A stretch of DNA of 64,000 nucleotides. Origin: Trogon surrucura (lineage: Eukaryota; Chordata; Aves; Trogoniformes; Trogonidae). Shown in pieces: positions 48,346 through 61,387 of the stretch; position 1 is the first letter of the stretch, and the number at the start of each line of letters is the position of its first letter. The notes under the pieces are model-generated. The model was given only the letters and a program-made list of their open reading frames with translations. It searched no databases and was not told where the DNA came from. Made by a program: the position numbers and the translations under genes. The stretch spans positions 7,944,501-8,008,500 of the forward strand of contig CM036618.1 of the NCBI GenBank assembly GCA_020746105.1. Reading direction: 5' to 3'.

Positions 48346-51300
48346 ATTAAATCCATAATTACATTTTCTAAGGGAGCTCAAAAATACATTTTCCCTTTGC
48401 TAGAACTTGTATTGAATTAAGCTAACAGGTTCCTAAGAGGGAAGCTGTCTCCCCTCCCCTTCAATACCACAACTCTCAATGTATTATTTTCTAGATAATA
48501 CTAAGAAATAAGAGAGGATATAATGGCTAAAAATAAAACTAAAAGAGTTGAATTTAAAAAAAAAAATCATAATTATAGAAATACATTGGAAAAATGCAAA
48601 GTAGGGAAAGCTTTGGAGAGAGCAAGAGAAATTTTCCTGGAAAAGTTTCAGAAGGAAAACTGAAGGTGAGTAGAAAAATAAACTGATCCACAAAAAAATC
48701 AAAGTTCTTCTGTTGGTCTCCAGCAGGAAGCATGTCTCTCTCCATGAGAGGAGTAAGAGAAAAACAAACGAGCTGCCCTTGCTGTTCCTTTTGCATAACT
48801 GCCCATGGTGCAACACACAGGTGTTGCCAACGCTCTGTACTGTGCAGAACTCAGATTAAAACCAGTTACTGTTTCTTTGATTTGCTTTTTTTAGTCTTTT
48901 TTTCCTTCTTCTAAAAATTCCTATTTTATTTTTCCCATTTCTTTAGTAACACTTATTGATCTTTTCTTTTCTTGTATTCTTTTTTCATTCTCCTACTATA
49001 TTATTTTTTTACAGCAATCCTGCCATGTTATTTGGTTATTCTGTGGTACTCAGCACAGCTCCCTGGCAAAGCATTCCACCTCCTAACTCTTGTCTCTTAT
49101 TTAATCTGCAGACACACACTCCTATATTTGTGTGGCACAAATGTAGTTAAACTTTATTCCACGCCTGAAGCTTCAGAACATTAATGTAATGCAAACTATA
49201 ATAATACATCATAATGGTGAGGAACATGTATTTGTATTACCAAGGAAAGTTATCGAAACTGTTCCCCAAGGCAACTCACAAATTCATCACTGTTGGATGA
49301 CCATACAGTTAAACTAACATATCTCCAGATCTGAACAATGAGAATTACTGAAATATCTCAGACTGTTTCTGCATGCAGTCTCTTTCATGGCTGTCCACAG
49401 ACAAGAAAACTCAGCTGGGTCCTTGTTATCCCATGTCTCAATTCCTGCCCACCTTCTGAAGAACTCCACTTTGTTTCACTCTTATTTGCTCTGAACTATA
49501 CTGAGACCAGCGTTCATCGGACCCATTGGCAGCAGGTTTATCTCCCTCTCTTCCTATCTCAAGAGCTAAATCTCCTCCAAATTCAGGTCCGAAGTTTGTT
49601 TCTCGCTCCCTGCTATGCACTCACAGCCATTAGTCACAGCCGTTTCTCTTTCCCTGGCTCAGAGGAGCTGAGCTGCTGTTCTGTCCCCTAAGCACTGCCA
49701 GGATTTATGTGAATAATTTTTCTTTATGCTTGGTGTCCCATTTTAATAGCAGCCTCTGAGATGGAGACCTACAGTTTGAGAAATGTTCCTGTCACAGTGT
49801 CAATATCCTCTTTTTTGAGACTGTCTTTCAGTTCCTGCTCTCTATCACATCAAACATCAGGCATGGACAGTTTATCCCGGACCTGCCAGGGCTCTTTCAT
49901 TCAATGTAGAACAAGTACATCAGGGCTGTTCTTGACATCAGCAGCATGTTAAGTTTTCAGCCACCTTCATCTTGGCCTGTTGTGCTGAATGTCCCCATAA
50001 ACATCTGGGAGCCAGCTTCATTGCTTGCTTTCATACCTTCTGAGGTCTCTTCTGACACCTGCAAAAAATAAGGCAACCGTTAAGCTCTGCCAGCACAACA
50101 GCCTCATTTTGACAACCAAAAATATACTTGTTTGTGGAGAAAATTTATTTTTTTCTTCTTTTGTATTAGTTTATAGATACTTGCAGGCCAAGGAACTACT
50201 TTTAGGCAGCACTGGACATATAACAGGCTTGAGGCATCTAAACCAAAACAGTGCTAATGTCTTCTGTATGTCACATTACCTGACCCAGCTGGGAGATTCA
50301 GTCCAACACTTGAGCTTGTAGAGAAAAATTTCTCCTGGAGCCTCAGGTCCTGGTACAGGACACATTTGCACTGCTTTGTCGGGAAGACAGACACCTGCCT
50401 TCCAAAAAGCTGCATCTCCATCGCAAATCTGCTGCTCCTCTTACTCATTCCATAGCTATGAAATGTACCAGGTTGCAGCAAGACTCAGCCGTTGCTTCAC
50501 CAGAGCATCATTTCCCATCCCCAATCTTCCCAGTTGCCCAGTGGCAGTTAAAAAGCCTGTTTAGAACCTTCCTCCAACCTTCTCCCACAGTAGGAGAAGC
50601 CCACAGGACTTTCATGGATAAATAAAGCCTGGTTTTGCCTAACACTGTAGACAAGTCCTGAGGTAGCCTTCTCCCCATGCCTAAATGCCTGAGGAGCTGG
50701 ATGTGGTCCAAGCTTGTCCAGCACTCAAAGACTGTGGCAGGAGGAAATTCTCAACCCCAAGTCTCAGAGGAGCCTGTTCCAGACAATGGGGACACAGGAA
50801 CCTGTTGCATTAGCAATACTGGCTCTAGGTACTAACACAGAGAAAGAACTGGAATTGCAGACCTTCCTAGCAAAAGGTTTTCCAATGACAGTCAAGGTAT
50901 TAAATACCAGCTTTCTAAAGGAAGACATGACATAGTTGAATCCTTGTAACAGTTTTACTCCAGAAGGAAACATTTGTTTTATACACTGAAATCCTTCTTT
51001 GCTGCAAGAGAGATCCATTTACTCTCCAGACTCCTCTGGTTCCTCAAGGAATCACACGGGGTCGTTTTCATTTTCTGGTGATGCTGATTTCAGCTGATGT
51101 TAATTTTAATTTTTTTTTTTAATCTCCCCAGAAATGTGTCTGCTAAATTCTGCCATCCCCTTGATGTGCAGTGTTTTGACATCGCCAGGCAGAGGCATGG
51201 CTTAATGAGAGGGAAGCACTGGAGTTACCCACTGGCACCCACTCCAACTTCTCTTCAGATTGAATGAACTTCTGTTATGGAGGATATTAAATTCCACTGA

Positions 51301-51567
51301 ATCCTACACTTGGCCAGTGCTGTTATCCTCTCTCTTACATTTTTTAAAAATGGAACCACAGCTGGCAGCTCTAAAAAGGTCTTACATTGTTTGCATAGCA
51401 TGTACACTATATACTGCACACAGTGAATATAGTGCACAAATATCCAAGCATGTTGGCAGAAACTAGTAACTGAGAACTGGAATATACACAACAAAACAGC
51501 CAGGAGTGCCAATGTCATTAAAGGGAAGTCCAGTGCCAGAACAGGGACCAGAGCGAGGGGTGACAAT
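48346..51567. other. Unique DNA, no gene recognised
   Basis: T-rich low complexity at about 48885-49010 and an A-run at 48555-48566. No gene or repeat family recognised. Confidence 0.5.
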
Positions 51568-51629
51568 ACTGTTCCATGGGCCAGTGGATATCTCCTCAGC
51601 AGGAGATGTCCACAGGCCCATGAAACAGT
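51568..51629. repeat. Strong 62-nt hairpin (near-perfect inverted repeat)
   Basis: The arm 51568-51596 pairs with 51601-51629 over 29 positions: 26 Watson-Crick pairs, one U-G wobble (51589 with 51608) and two mismatches (51574 with 51623; 51583 with 51614). The loop is only CAGC (51597-51600). The stem core includes CATGGGCC and ATCTCCT. As RNA it would be a very stable stem of pre-miRNA-like size on either strand, although a 4-nt loop and such perfect pairing are also typical of a simple palindrome from replication template switching. No CR1 or other repeat covers it; a CR1 tail begins 41 bp downstream. Confidence 0.85.
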
Positions 51630-51669
51630 GGTGGAGTCATAAATACCAGACTTCTGTCGTTTCTTCATA

Positions 51670-51962
51670 TAATCATAGAATCTTTTAGGTTGGAAAAGAC
51701 CTTTAATATCATTGAATCCAGTCATTAACCTAGCAATGCTGGGTCCACCACTGAACCATGTCCCTAAGCATCGTGTCTACACATCTTTTAAATACCTTCA
51801 GGGATGGTGACTGCACCACTTCCCCGGGAAGCCTATTCCAATGCTTGACAACCCTTTCAGTGAAGAAGCTTTTCCTAATATCCAATCTAAATCTCCCCTT
51901 GTGCAACTTGAGGCCACTTCCTCTCATCTTCTTCATCCGCACTAGAACCCTCCTTCCCCCAT
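51670..51962 (-). mobile_element. CR1 LINE, 5'-truncated, about 290 bp
   Basis: Plus strand ATAATCATAGAATCTTTTAG, GTTGGAAAAGACCTTTAATA and CAGTCATTAACCTAGCAATG, then TTTTAAATACCTTCAGGGAT and GGGAAGCCTATTCCAATGCT. Minus-strand translation gives [20 protein letters not shown] and [20 protein letters not shown], the ORF2 3' end, in a frame still open. It ends at about 51962, 5'-truncated. Confidence 0.93.
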
Positions 51963-54900
51963 GGATAAGTTGTAGATCAGATTTAAGAATGGTTGTGCTG
52001 GGACATGCAACAGACATGGGGAACTGTGGCTTTTAAGTTTGTAAGCTATTAAATTATCTGGCTATTTCCACCCAGGAGCCTGTTCTGCCCAGCCATAGCA
52101 CCTCTCACCTGTGACATCCTGGAAGTAGGCATCATGTCCCCTTCTAAGCCCTGTAAAAGGCACCAGGACAAAATGAAGGACTTAGAGGAACCCAAAATCA
52201 ATACATCCATACTTAGCAGCAGAGAACAGAAGGAAAGGACTGGCTGCTCTAACCTGCAGTACAAATGACACGTTGCTACCTCCTCCTGCAGCTGCCAATA
52301 GCAGCAGCAGCGGGTACCACAGGCAGCGAGTGAAGTCTCTCTTCCCCACCTGAACTATCTCAGACTTTGCTAAGCATTTACAGCACCTAAACCCCACCCT
52401 GAGCTTACTGAGGTCTCAGTGATGCCCCTCAGCTGCATACTCCTGTCCTTGTCCTAAACTTGCAGTAATTCCTCCCTCTCATCCTGAACCAAGTATGCTG
52501 TCACAGCAAAAGTGAGTTTTTGTCATCCTTTGGAAATCATCCCAAGGTAGTTGATCTCATTCCTGCCTGCAGTGCTGAAAAGCCTTGAAATGGCTCCTCC
52601 CCAAAATGGAGCCGAGAAAGTATTGTCCTCTGCTATGGAACGGGGAGAAGGATCTGCGTCTGAAAATTGTGGGGTCTCTGGGGAGGTGACTGCTCTCGGA
52701 GAATCCCTTTGTCATAGTCTCCCGTGGGAGCTGTGCTCTGTACAGCAAATAATCTCTTTGTCTGTGTGTGCACACACAGATTCAGGCTGCCCATCTCCCA
52801 GGCTGGGCTTCCCTGAAATCAGACCTCCCCATTTTATAGCCTTCTGTAGGCTGACGGAAGTCAACACCAGAATGGAGACTCAAATACTTTCACTTCTTCA
52901 CCCAATGCTCTATCCACTAGATTTGCACTGTATCTTCTATAGCCAGAAGTTTGACTAGATAAAATCCACCCCAAATGTTAAGTTGAACTGAATAGAAAGA
53001 TTTTCTTCCTAGCAGCTGAAACATTGTTTCAATCTAGGGAAAAATAAATCTGAAGTTAAGTTTAAAAATATTTCAAAGTCATTCTGAAAATGCCAGAAAC
53101 TAACCTTTCAACATTCTCTCCATTTTTTTTTCCTCTCTCTTACAAAATTTTACCAGATTTTTTGAGAAATCTAGTAAATCAATATTTCTGACATCTTACC
53201 TAGAGTTCTTTCACCTGCTCTAACAATTGATCAGGATAATATCTGTTGTCTGCTGATTGCAGTGGGGACTCCGCTATTAATCTCACTGGAGCCATCTTTT
53301 GAGGCCAAACATTTACAATGCATACACATTCATCTCATATTTAAAGAATGACGGCAGTTTTAAAAACTGCTGAACTAAAGCAACAACTTTCCTGCTCTCT
53401 GCTAGACTAATTTTGCAAGAAGGCCTGCTTCCAAGTGACACTAGGCATGAGAGCTCACAGATTATCACCTGACATAAGTGATCAGGTTGGAAAATTGCTG
53501 CTGTAATTGAGTTATTCAATTGTAACTATTGTTGGAGTTATCTCCTCCTCCTGGCCCAGGAGGCAGAGACAGATGAGCCATCAGATCCTTGTAGGTGAAA
53601 CACTCTTAGCATGGGAATCTGAAACGCCATTGTTTTGTTTTCCAGAAATTAAAGCTGATCCTCAGGGGAAAGGTTTCATTTAAAGATGCAGGGAAATTTA
53701 TCTACGAATCCAGAGGAGACTGTCAAAGTGAATATGTCTGAATCAGCCAGTACTGGAACTGATGTTTCACTGGCTTGCAGCTTTCCTTTCCTTATTTATA
53801 ATTTCTAAAAGTGAGATACAAAGAGTCTAGCAGTAGAAACTTGTTGGTAATTTTTATTTGGTGGCACCCTGCTTGGGCATTGGCTTTCCATCTCCGGATG
53901 TAAGGATAAAAGCCAATGAGAATCACAAACACACTGAATCCGATGGTCTACTTTGAAAATTCAAACTATCATCAATCATCCAAGTACGTCAATTGATCAT
54001 CACATTGTACACGTCAAAGCATTGCAGGGGCAGAGACTAGCTAAAGATCTTTTACACTTCTGTCTTGCAAAGGAGCTTGATGGTCTAAGTATATCAGGAC
54101 AACAAGCTTGTCTCCCCAGGCTCATAACCTCAGCTTTTCAAAGTACATGGAGCTCTATGCATGCGGTTAATTATAAATAGTGTTGAAATGGAAGCTTAAA
54201 AATGGAAGGTCATGTTCCCTCCATCTGAACATTAAATCCCTTCACGATCAGGCTGCCCTAGATAGAAGTGGTTACATTCAGGTCTACGGTATCTGTATTA
54301 CAAAATGTTCTTTGAAATGATCAGGTGGTAAAAGGAGCTTGACTTGTACTTTACCAAAGAGACAAATCGAAGAGGAAGGGTTAGATACACAGCCTTTTCT
54401 CTAAGTGCTCACCTAACAGCATGAGCATGTTTGTTATAGCTACTTGACCTCAGGAATATCTAACTGTGAGCTCTCTTTATCCCACTGGAGATGGGCTTTA
54501 AAGAACGGGCAAAGGCCACCAAACATGGGTTATAGGGCCTGTAGCCATTCAAACACATACGTTGGACGTTCCAGTAGGCCAGGAACCACAATCTGCTTGG
54601 TAGGATTTATCACAATCAGACTTCTTTAAACTAATATTTACTCACAAATGTAAAAAAATCAAGACTCAGAAGCCTTTGCTAGTTTTCTGCTGTTGCTATT
54701 TGACACTGGCCGGAATTACTTTGCTCTTCCTTGAAGGACAACAGCCAGCAGCACACCATGTAAAGCCTGACTTCAGACCTGTCCTTGGAGAAGTGTTGTC
54801 TACGCTCCCCTCCAGGTCTTACTTTGTTCCATTGCTTTTCTCTTTGCCCACATTAACCCTTTCAATGTTGGCTGTTTCTCACAGCGTAAACCTGCCAAAG

Positions 54901-56804
54901 ACAATTCCTTTGAACCAAACCCCTCCCAAGTGTTTGCACAAATGACTTAGTTTCTCGCCTGACCATGCCACAGCAACCAGTTCATAGAAGAGTGTTTTCT
55001 CTCACTACAAGCGCTTTCCATCAGCATTACCCTAACAGCCTTTGTCTTGTTGAGGGGTTCTGGAGTCAACGTGGAGTCCAAGGTTCGCCTTGGCCTACAG
55101 CGTGGAACAACACCAGCCACAAAGATGGATGGTGCTGCCTTGTCATCAGCTGGGCAGCAGAGTAAATCTGTGTGCTTGTGCATCTTTGTAAGAAGGGGAG
55201 ACTGAAGTCAGTTCAATCCAGCTCAGCCGGCTCTCCATCCCTCCATCCCTCAAATATCCCTTGGGTGAACTGAATAAAGAAAGAAGATGCTGCTCTTCCT
55301 TCTTGTGGAGAATGGAGATGGATCCTGGTATAGTTGCCTGAAATTGCAACGAAATGCTTTTCCTGGGGTAAAATAATATATTATTGTTTGAATTTGGAAA
55401 AGAAGGAGGGGAATCTTGTGGTTTCAGCGTAGATTAAAAATGTGTCATTTCTCTTCAGTTTGCTCTTTGTGACATGTTTTTAAGTGTGATGAGGTCTGCT
55501 TTAGACCTGAGATTAATTTGGTTGTGCTCGATGTATGTAAGAATGTTTGGGAATTCTTGGAAACAGTTTTGACCTTCAACTGCAAAATCAGACAGTATTG
55601 TCTCTCTCTTTCTGCCCTTAAAAGCACACCAGTAGCACCTTCCAGTACAAGCATGTGCTTTAGGAAACATGCAACTTCCTTCCAGATAACAATCAAATGA
55701 AATCAGTGAAAGGCTCCATGGCACCTTGTGCAAAGGATCACATCACTGCTGCTTGGCATAGAGTAAGGCTATGGCCTGAAGGAATATGTTGAGAATATTC
55801 CCAACGCTGTTACAAAACAGCAGCAACATGAAGTCCATTCCAGACAGGATTCAACCCATAAGTAGTTCAAAGCAACAATGAAAATTCCATTATTCAAACT
55901 ATGCTTGTGCATGAATGTTGGTAGGATCAGATACCTTGGCAAGAACCTAATGATAAAATAATAGTACTAGCATCCTCTGTGAGCCTATTTTTGCAAATTC
56001 TGCTCATATTTAATAGAAATTAAATATGTGAAACTGCTGTCTTAATAGCATGATCAGAAAGGCAACAAAAATTGTAAAAGGTTTTACTCACTGATTTTCC
56101 AAGGGCACAGATAAGCATCAGTTCTACTCAGGAAGGCATGTATTGCAGAATCAGAGCTCTGGTTTTCATATCTCATTGACAGTTTAGCTTTACTCTCTCC
56201 ACTTACTTCTTGACCAAAATAGCAGTATACATTTGTCATTAAAATTCCAGCACCATGTTAATCTGATAAGAATTGAAACAATAAAATGGGAGCCATGAAA
56301 TTAATCTAACACACCGGCAAAAATCAGAGCGATGGGAATTGATGAAGTATGAGCTTAATCCATTCTTCTTTGAGTCTCGCTGTCATTTCAAGGTCCACCT
56401 GGGCTTGTTATATGGTCTGGCTTTTAGGTTGGATGAAGTTCATGAGAAGAGATTAATACGTATTTATTGATCGTATCTAAGCAAAGACAACTAGAGTACA
56501 CTCATCCAATTCTTTTCAGTGATATAGATTTTATGACAATACGTGTTAACTGCTATAATCAATTTTCTTAAATCAAGATAAGAATAGCTCCCTGGCTAAA
56601 AGCACGTATTCCCTGGATCTTTCTGTGAGAGGCCTGATTTTTGAAAATGTCTTGTATAAAATTCACAAGAGAGAAAGTACCATTTAAAGCAAACCCATGC
56701 ACAAAGGGATCAATATAACAGAAGATAACACAGTTCAATTTTTTTCTCAGGTCCTAAATTGCCTGTCTTAAATAATTTATTTTTTTTATCTTGTTTCCAA
56801 TCAG
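51963..56804. other. Unique DNA, 4.8 kb, no gene recognised
   Basis: No CR1, LTR, SINE or RNA gene recognised. Open frames up to 135 codons occur (52551-52958) without family resemblance. Confidence 0.45.
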
Positions 56805-56953
56805 GCACCGTGAGCATGCACTCAAAAGCAACATGGGGCAATTCCATGATACTCCAGGTGACTTCTACTCAGTTCTTCAGGACTGTTTGGTCTGAAGATG
56901 CTCGCGTCATCAAAGTCATACGAGAATGTATAGATGCCTATAATTTGCAGTAA
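56805..56953 (+). other. Weak candidate terminal coding exon
   Basis: A long pyrimidine tract ends in TGTTTCCAATCAG at 56804, a good 3' splice site. The following 149 nt begin in phase 1 and stay open for 48 codons to TAA at 56951-56953; the peptide includes ATWGNSMILQ, TVWSEDARVI and ends RECIDAYNLQ. Four CpGs fall in this short stretch (in CACCGTG, GCTCGCGTC, TACGAG). I recognise no protein family, and an open run of this length after a random AG is not rare, so treat it as a candidate only. An internal CTCCAGGTGACT could alternatively act as a 5' splice site. Confidence 0.15.
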
Positions 56954-59900
56954 CTAGATAGTGGTGACTTAAGATGACAGCGGTAATGAAATCCTGGCAA
57001 TTAGAGTTGAGAATGAGTCACATGATGGTTTTTGAATGGAACAAAGAGGATCAATTGTATAAACTCTGCAGGTGTTGGAAATCACACTGGGGTAAACCAG
57101 CACAGAAGACACATTTGGGTTTTTTTGTGGTTTCTTGATACCTCTGAAAAGTGGAAGCTCAAACAAAAATAGAAAAAAATAAAATTCAAAACCAAAAATA
57201 TTTTGAATTCTATAACTATTTCAATTTCAAGTGTTTCTCCCATGCTAAATTCAAAGAAATTGGAAAATAAAGATAATTTTGGATCAAAACTTCTTTGTCA
57301 ATTGTTAATGGAAAAGTGAATATTTTCTAATTGTATTTTAGTTATTATACAAATCAGAAATTTGAGAAACTTTATGCAATAATATGAAATCTGCAGCTTT
57401 GAAAAAGGTGAATCTGAAACCTCTCTGTATATATTCACATCTGGACCTATGTGATATATTGAAATTCCTGTGACTCCAGTTATGAATAACTCTGTTGTTG
57501 TGATCATTTGGAATTAATAGTAAGACTATGCCTCAAGTATAATGGAGGTGGTTTTTATAAAATAGGACTTTGGGTGAAGGAAAGCTGTCCTCATTCCATG
57601 TGTGTTTCAACAGGCAGGAGTTATTAACTTTTGTTTTCTGTAAAGTCAAAGTAACGAAAATGTAGATTGCAGCATATAGGAAAGAGCTTCATACAGGTAA
57701 CACTTTGAAAACTCTGTGTCACAGAATACAATTGGTGCCCTAATCCAAAAAGAACAAGACAAAACCAGCTTCAGCTTCAAAAAGTAATAGCTTGTGCTGT
57801 TTAGTTCTCAGATCCCTGATTCAGCTACTATTATGCTAGCAAAAATATCAGCTCTCATACACGTTTCCCAAGCGTATGTTAGGAGTTGCAGATGAAACTC
57901 TTTCAGGGGTGTGTTTGTAATGCACAAATGTCTATCTAACCTTTCCCATTATCTCTGGGATTGTAGAGTTATTATTGCCACTTCAAAAACAGTCATAAGA
58001 ATATTCTATAAAATCACTAAAAATGCTCACTAAGTCTTGTAGGGCTCCAAAGAGCAAATTTTTCCCCAATCCACAGCTGAAAAGGTGCTATTGTCTTGCT
58101 GATGATCCATATATCTCAAATAGAATTTCACTAAAAATGAAATGTGTTATCAGCAACTGTAATTCACGCTTAAAAGAGACTCTCAGTCAGATATCTCAGT
58201 ATTTTACGAGGAAGCCTCATTGATAATCTCTGCATGGCATTGTATCCACTTTATGGAGTGCACTGATGCAGGGCAAAGCTGAATGTTTGGTATCAGCCAT
58301 GCAAGAACTCATTTGCTGCCTTGAGAGATAAACTCCTGTAGACCTCACATGTAGTACCACTGATGTGTCTATGAGACCTCATAGTGAACACGGGCCGTAC
58401 CTCCAGCACTTGGGCAGTGCTTAATTGCATCAACAGGCTCCTCTTGCAGTAGTAACTAAAAAATAGCCTCTGGGAAGAACAGCAGGAGAATGGGCTAGAA
58501 ATCTTTATAACGACTGTCACACTGCTAAGTTCTGCCTTTGGATATCACAATACCTGCTGAAGGCAAGACTTTTTTTAAGGGATTGGAGCTTCATATTGCT
58601 GTAAAAAATCAAATCCACATTGACTTACTGAGTTCTGAAAGAGAGTATCTTTAGAAAATTTTCTATAAATGTTTAATCATGTCGTCCTGGATAGCATTTA
58701 ATTAGCAATCTAATTAGCCTTTCTTATATTTTTTGTTAATGCATCCAGCTAGCTCCCCCCAATCTTGTTTTGACATCTCATTGATATTTTAGGACTTCCT
58801 AGATGACCCTAAGCTTGTCAAGGTACAGCCAAATTCTCATCTTGATTTTAAAGAGGATTATACATGTGCACACAACCTTTTAAATCTCCATTATTTCCGA
58901 ATCTGCTTTAAAGCCTTCTAATGTTTTTATCACAGATTTTATGTTCTAAAGGAAAAAGTGACAAGGAGCATAGGAAAGACATTTCTAACCTTTCTTTTTT
59001 GCAGTGAACCTAGTTAAGATATTTAAGAAAATATTTTCCCTCTGCTTTAGCCTGTATGTTAACCAAAACATAACAAAGGGAGAAGATAAACACTCAGGAG
59101 AGGAAGCACATGGAAAATGTAGGTCAATAAAAACTACTTCATCTTTCTGAACAAAATGAAACACACACATTCCTTTACATCCATCTTCCCAAGCCAAAAT
59201 GTGAGTTGAACCTCTGGAATTTGAGTTTAGTTTCTTACTACTCTCATCCTGCTCTTCTGGCTTGCAGCCCAAGTCAGGGAGAAAAGCAGAATATCAGAAG
59301 AAATCCAAGCCTGGATCATTCTCAAGAGCCTCCAAGGTCTTGTCATCATGAGTAAAGGGCAGTGCATGGTTAAAGGAGTATATGAGTCTGGAAAGTAGCA
59401 ACTGTGAGTAAATGCTTCTCAGGACAGAGCCTACGCTCCTTCAGTGCTACTTGGAATAAACATTTTTCATTACTCTGTGCAGAACTGCTTATTTATCAGA
59501 TTCCCAGATCTAGTATTCCTGCAGATTATACAAGTATCTACAGTGGTTTCACTCAGAAGATAGTCCATGTTGCTGCTGTTTTCTTCCTCATATATAAATG
59601 ACTTCTAACTAATCATCAGTTCATAACAAAGAAAAGCAAAACCTCTTTCTTTCAGTCACTTCCTTGCTGTTCTGGGAGATAAAGCTATTTTCATACCATG
59701 CTTATTCTCCTTTGAGATGTGCAGGGATCTGATAACCAGGATGTCACACACATCACTGTGGCTCATTCGGGGCCATTCTTCACTGATGGCTTTTTCATTT
59801 TTGTTAAAGATAGTGCTCTTGCTTAATTTTCCTTGTGTGCTCAGTACATTGGCTTCTGCTACTCTTTTGACAAATTCATCCAGCCTCAGGCATGAACTTG

Positions 59901-61227
59901 CTGAAGTTTTTCAAAGTAACTAGAAACTCTTAAAAAAACATGGAAAGACAGAAATTTTAAACTATTTTAATGAACACCAAAGTTGTTTTAATGGATTTAA
60001 TTAATTGGTATTTAAGTGGACTTGATGATTGGCATTTAAAATGAGGCAATGAATGGAAAACCTAGAATGTACTCTTCTGTTTTCATCTCTTAGTAGCAAG
60101 TAGAATCTTCAAAAACATCTGTTGTTTACTTACATATCAGTACGGAACAAATATCTGAGAACTTCACGCATCTGCTACCACTTTCCCTTTCACACTCTAA
60201 GGGTTTTGTCCATATTATATGCAAACTATTTGGGGAATTTTCATACTGACAAGAGATGCTACCTCATTCAGTGCTTAATGATAGAGACCAATCTTCCTAA
60301 AATGGCAAAAGCCATTGGCTAGTGAGATGCCAGTAAGTATGACATCCTTGATATTAATCAGACAATCCCTGAAGAAGGTGGTTTTTGCTATGTCAGCAGG
60401 AGGACCTGATTTGTTCTGTTCTCTTCCTGCTCATTTTATTCCTGACAACAGCCTATTCTCAGTCACTGGTGACTGTGCCGTACAGTAGAGACTTTAATGA
60501 ATTGGGGTTAAATACTAAAGTAACTTTCAACTGTAAGTGTGCAAGACTGGATCTGGAAAAGAAATGAAAGCTGGAATTAATTAAAAGGTCTGTGTTGCTG
60601 CCCTTCAGGAACTATATGGATTCAATATTTATTTAAAAAAAAATATGGGGACATGAGACCTGTATTAATCCCCAGTATTGGGAATTTTACATTATGAATA
60701 AACAAAATCATATATGTGTTGGTCTGTTCTATTTGAGCATCCCATTTTTGGTGCTGTAGGAAGGGTGAGTTTGGGACTCAAAATGATGAAGCAGTTTTGT
60801 GATGGAGTAATTTATGGGAAAAGACTGACAGGTCTTTGCTTTACTTCAAACAGTTTTAGTAAGACTCAGCCACTGAGAGGATCAAATCAGGTCTGATACC
60901 TAAGGAGGGGTTAGTATGTACTCTATTTATAATATGGTATTTTCTACTTGGTAATAAATGGGACAGAATCTCGTGTGCAAATTATGCAGTGCCTGGAGGC
61001 TGGAGAAAACAGCCCAGTGGTTTACTTGTTTTTCAAGGTTTTAGGAACATGAGCCAGAGCTCTAAAATATGTAGGGACGTGACATATTGGCTTCAGCAGC
61101 TTCTGCTCCATCCTTTTGTAATAACATTTAAATATGCATCACAGAATGACCAACCCTATATCAACATTCCTGGCAATACCATTACGTAGAAATAAGGTCT
61201 GAATGCTGCTGTATTTTCTGTTTCCAG
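56954..61227. other. Unique DNA, no gene recognised
   Basis: AT-rich; TAATTAGC-type homeodomain cores occur at 58699-58718. An open stretch at 60452-60532 is bounded by a pyrimidine-rich acceptor and a perfect GTAAGT donor, but it is short and unrecognised. No repeat family seen. Confidence 0.45.
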
Positions 61228-61387
61228 ATGGAAGGTCGGCAAATTTTACCCAATAGTTAACGACGTCGTTAATCTAAAAGTAGGTCTGCTCTCTCATTGC
61301 AATGCAGATACCCTTCATCTTTTCGACATCGTCTTTGTTCTCTTGGATATTACCGTGTCCCGCAAGCTATTTGCAAACCCCACAACG
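61228..61387 (+). other. Candidate internal coding exon, CpG-dense
   Basis: A pyrimidine-rich acceptor (GTATTTTCTGTTTCCAG, ending 61227) and a consensus donor (ACG then GTAAGC from 61388) bound 160 nt open in one frame only: one base completing a codon, then 53 codons. The peptide includes WKVGKFYPIV, VGLLSHCNAD, LFDIVFVLLDITV and SRKLFANPTT. Codons favour C or G at the third base (TTC GAC ATC GTC, ACC GTG TCC CGC AAG), and nine CpGs lie between 61236 and 61387, far above the flanks. The other two frames are closed. I recognise no protein family, and no neighbouring exon in compatible phase was found, so this may be a lone exon of a large gene, a decayed inserted sequence, or chance. Confidence 0.25.
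61257..61272. repeat. Perfect 16-bp palindrome with GACGTC core
   Basis: TTAACGACGTCGTTAA equals its own reverse complement and contains three CpGs. The GACGTC core resembles an ATF/CREB-type site. It lies within the CpG-dense candidate exon. Confidence 0.85.

Noticed and set aside
49338-49691. 117-codon plus-strand frame
   Set aside because: Unrecognised, Ser/Leu/Cys-rich, overlaps an open antisense frame.
51255-51725. 156-codon minus-strand open frame
   Set aside because: It runs through the hairpin and into a CR1 tail, so its length is accidental.
60385-60567. Signal-peptide-like open frame (LFLLILFLTTAYSQS) with a GTAAGT donor inside
   Set aside because: No ATG upstream in frame, short, unrecognised, and its phase does not join the 61228 candidate exon without an immediate stop.
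61228-61387. Endogenous virus fragment as the source of the CpG-dense open segment
   Set aside because: A few residues (F-Y-P and a later L..G spacing) are loosely like a hepadnaviral polymerase N-terminal region, and such insertions are known in birds, but the match is far too short to call; a protein search would decide.
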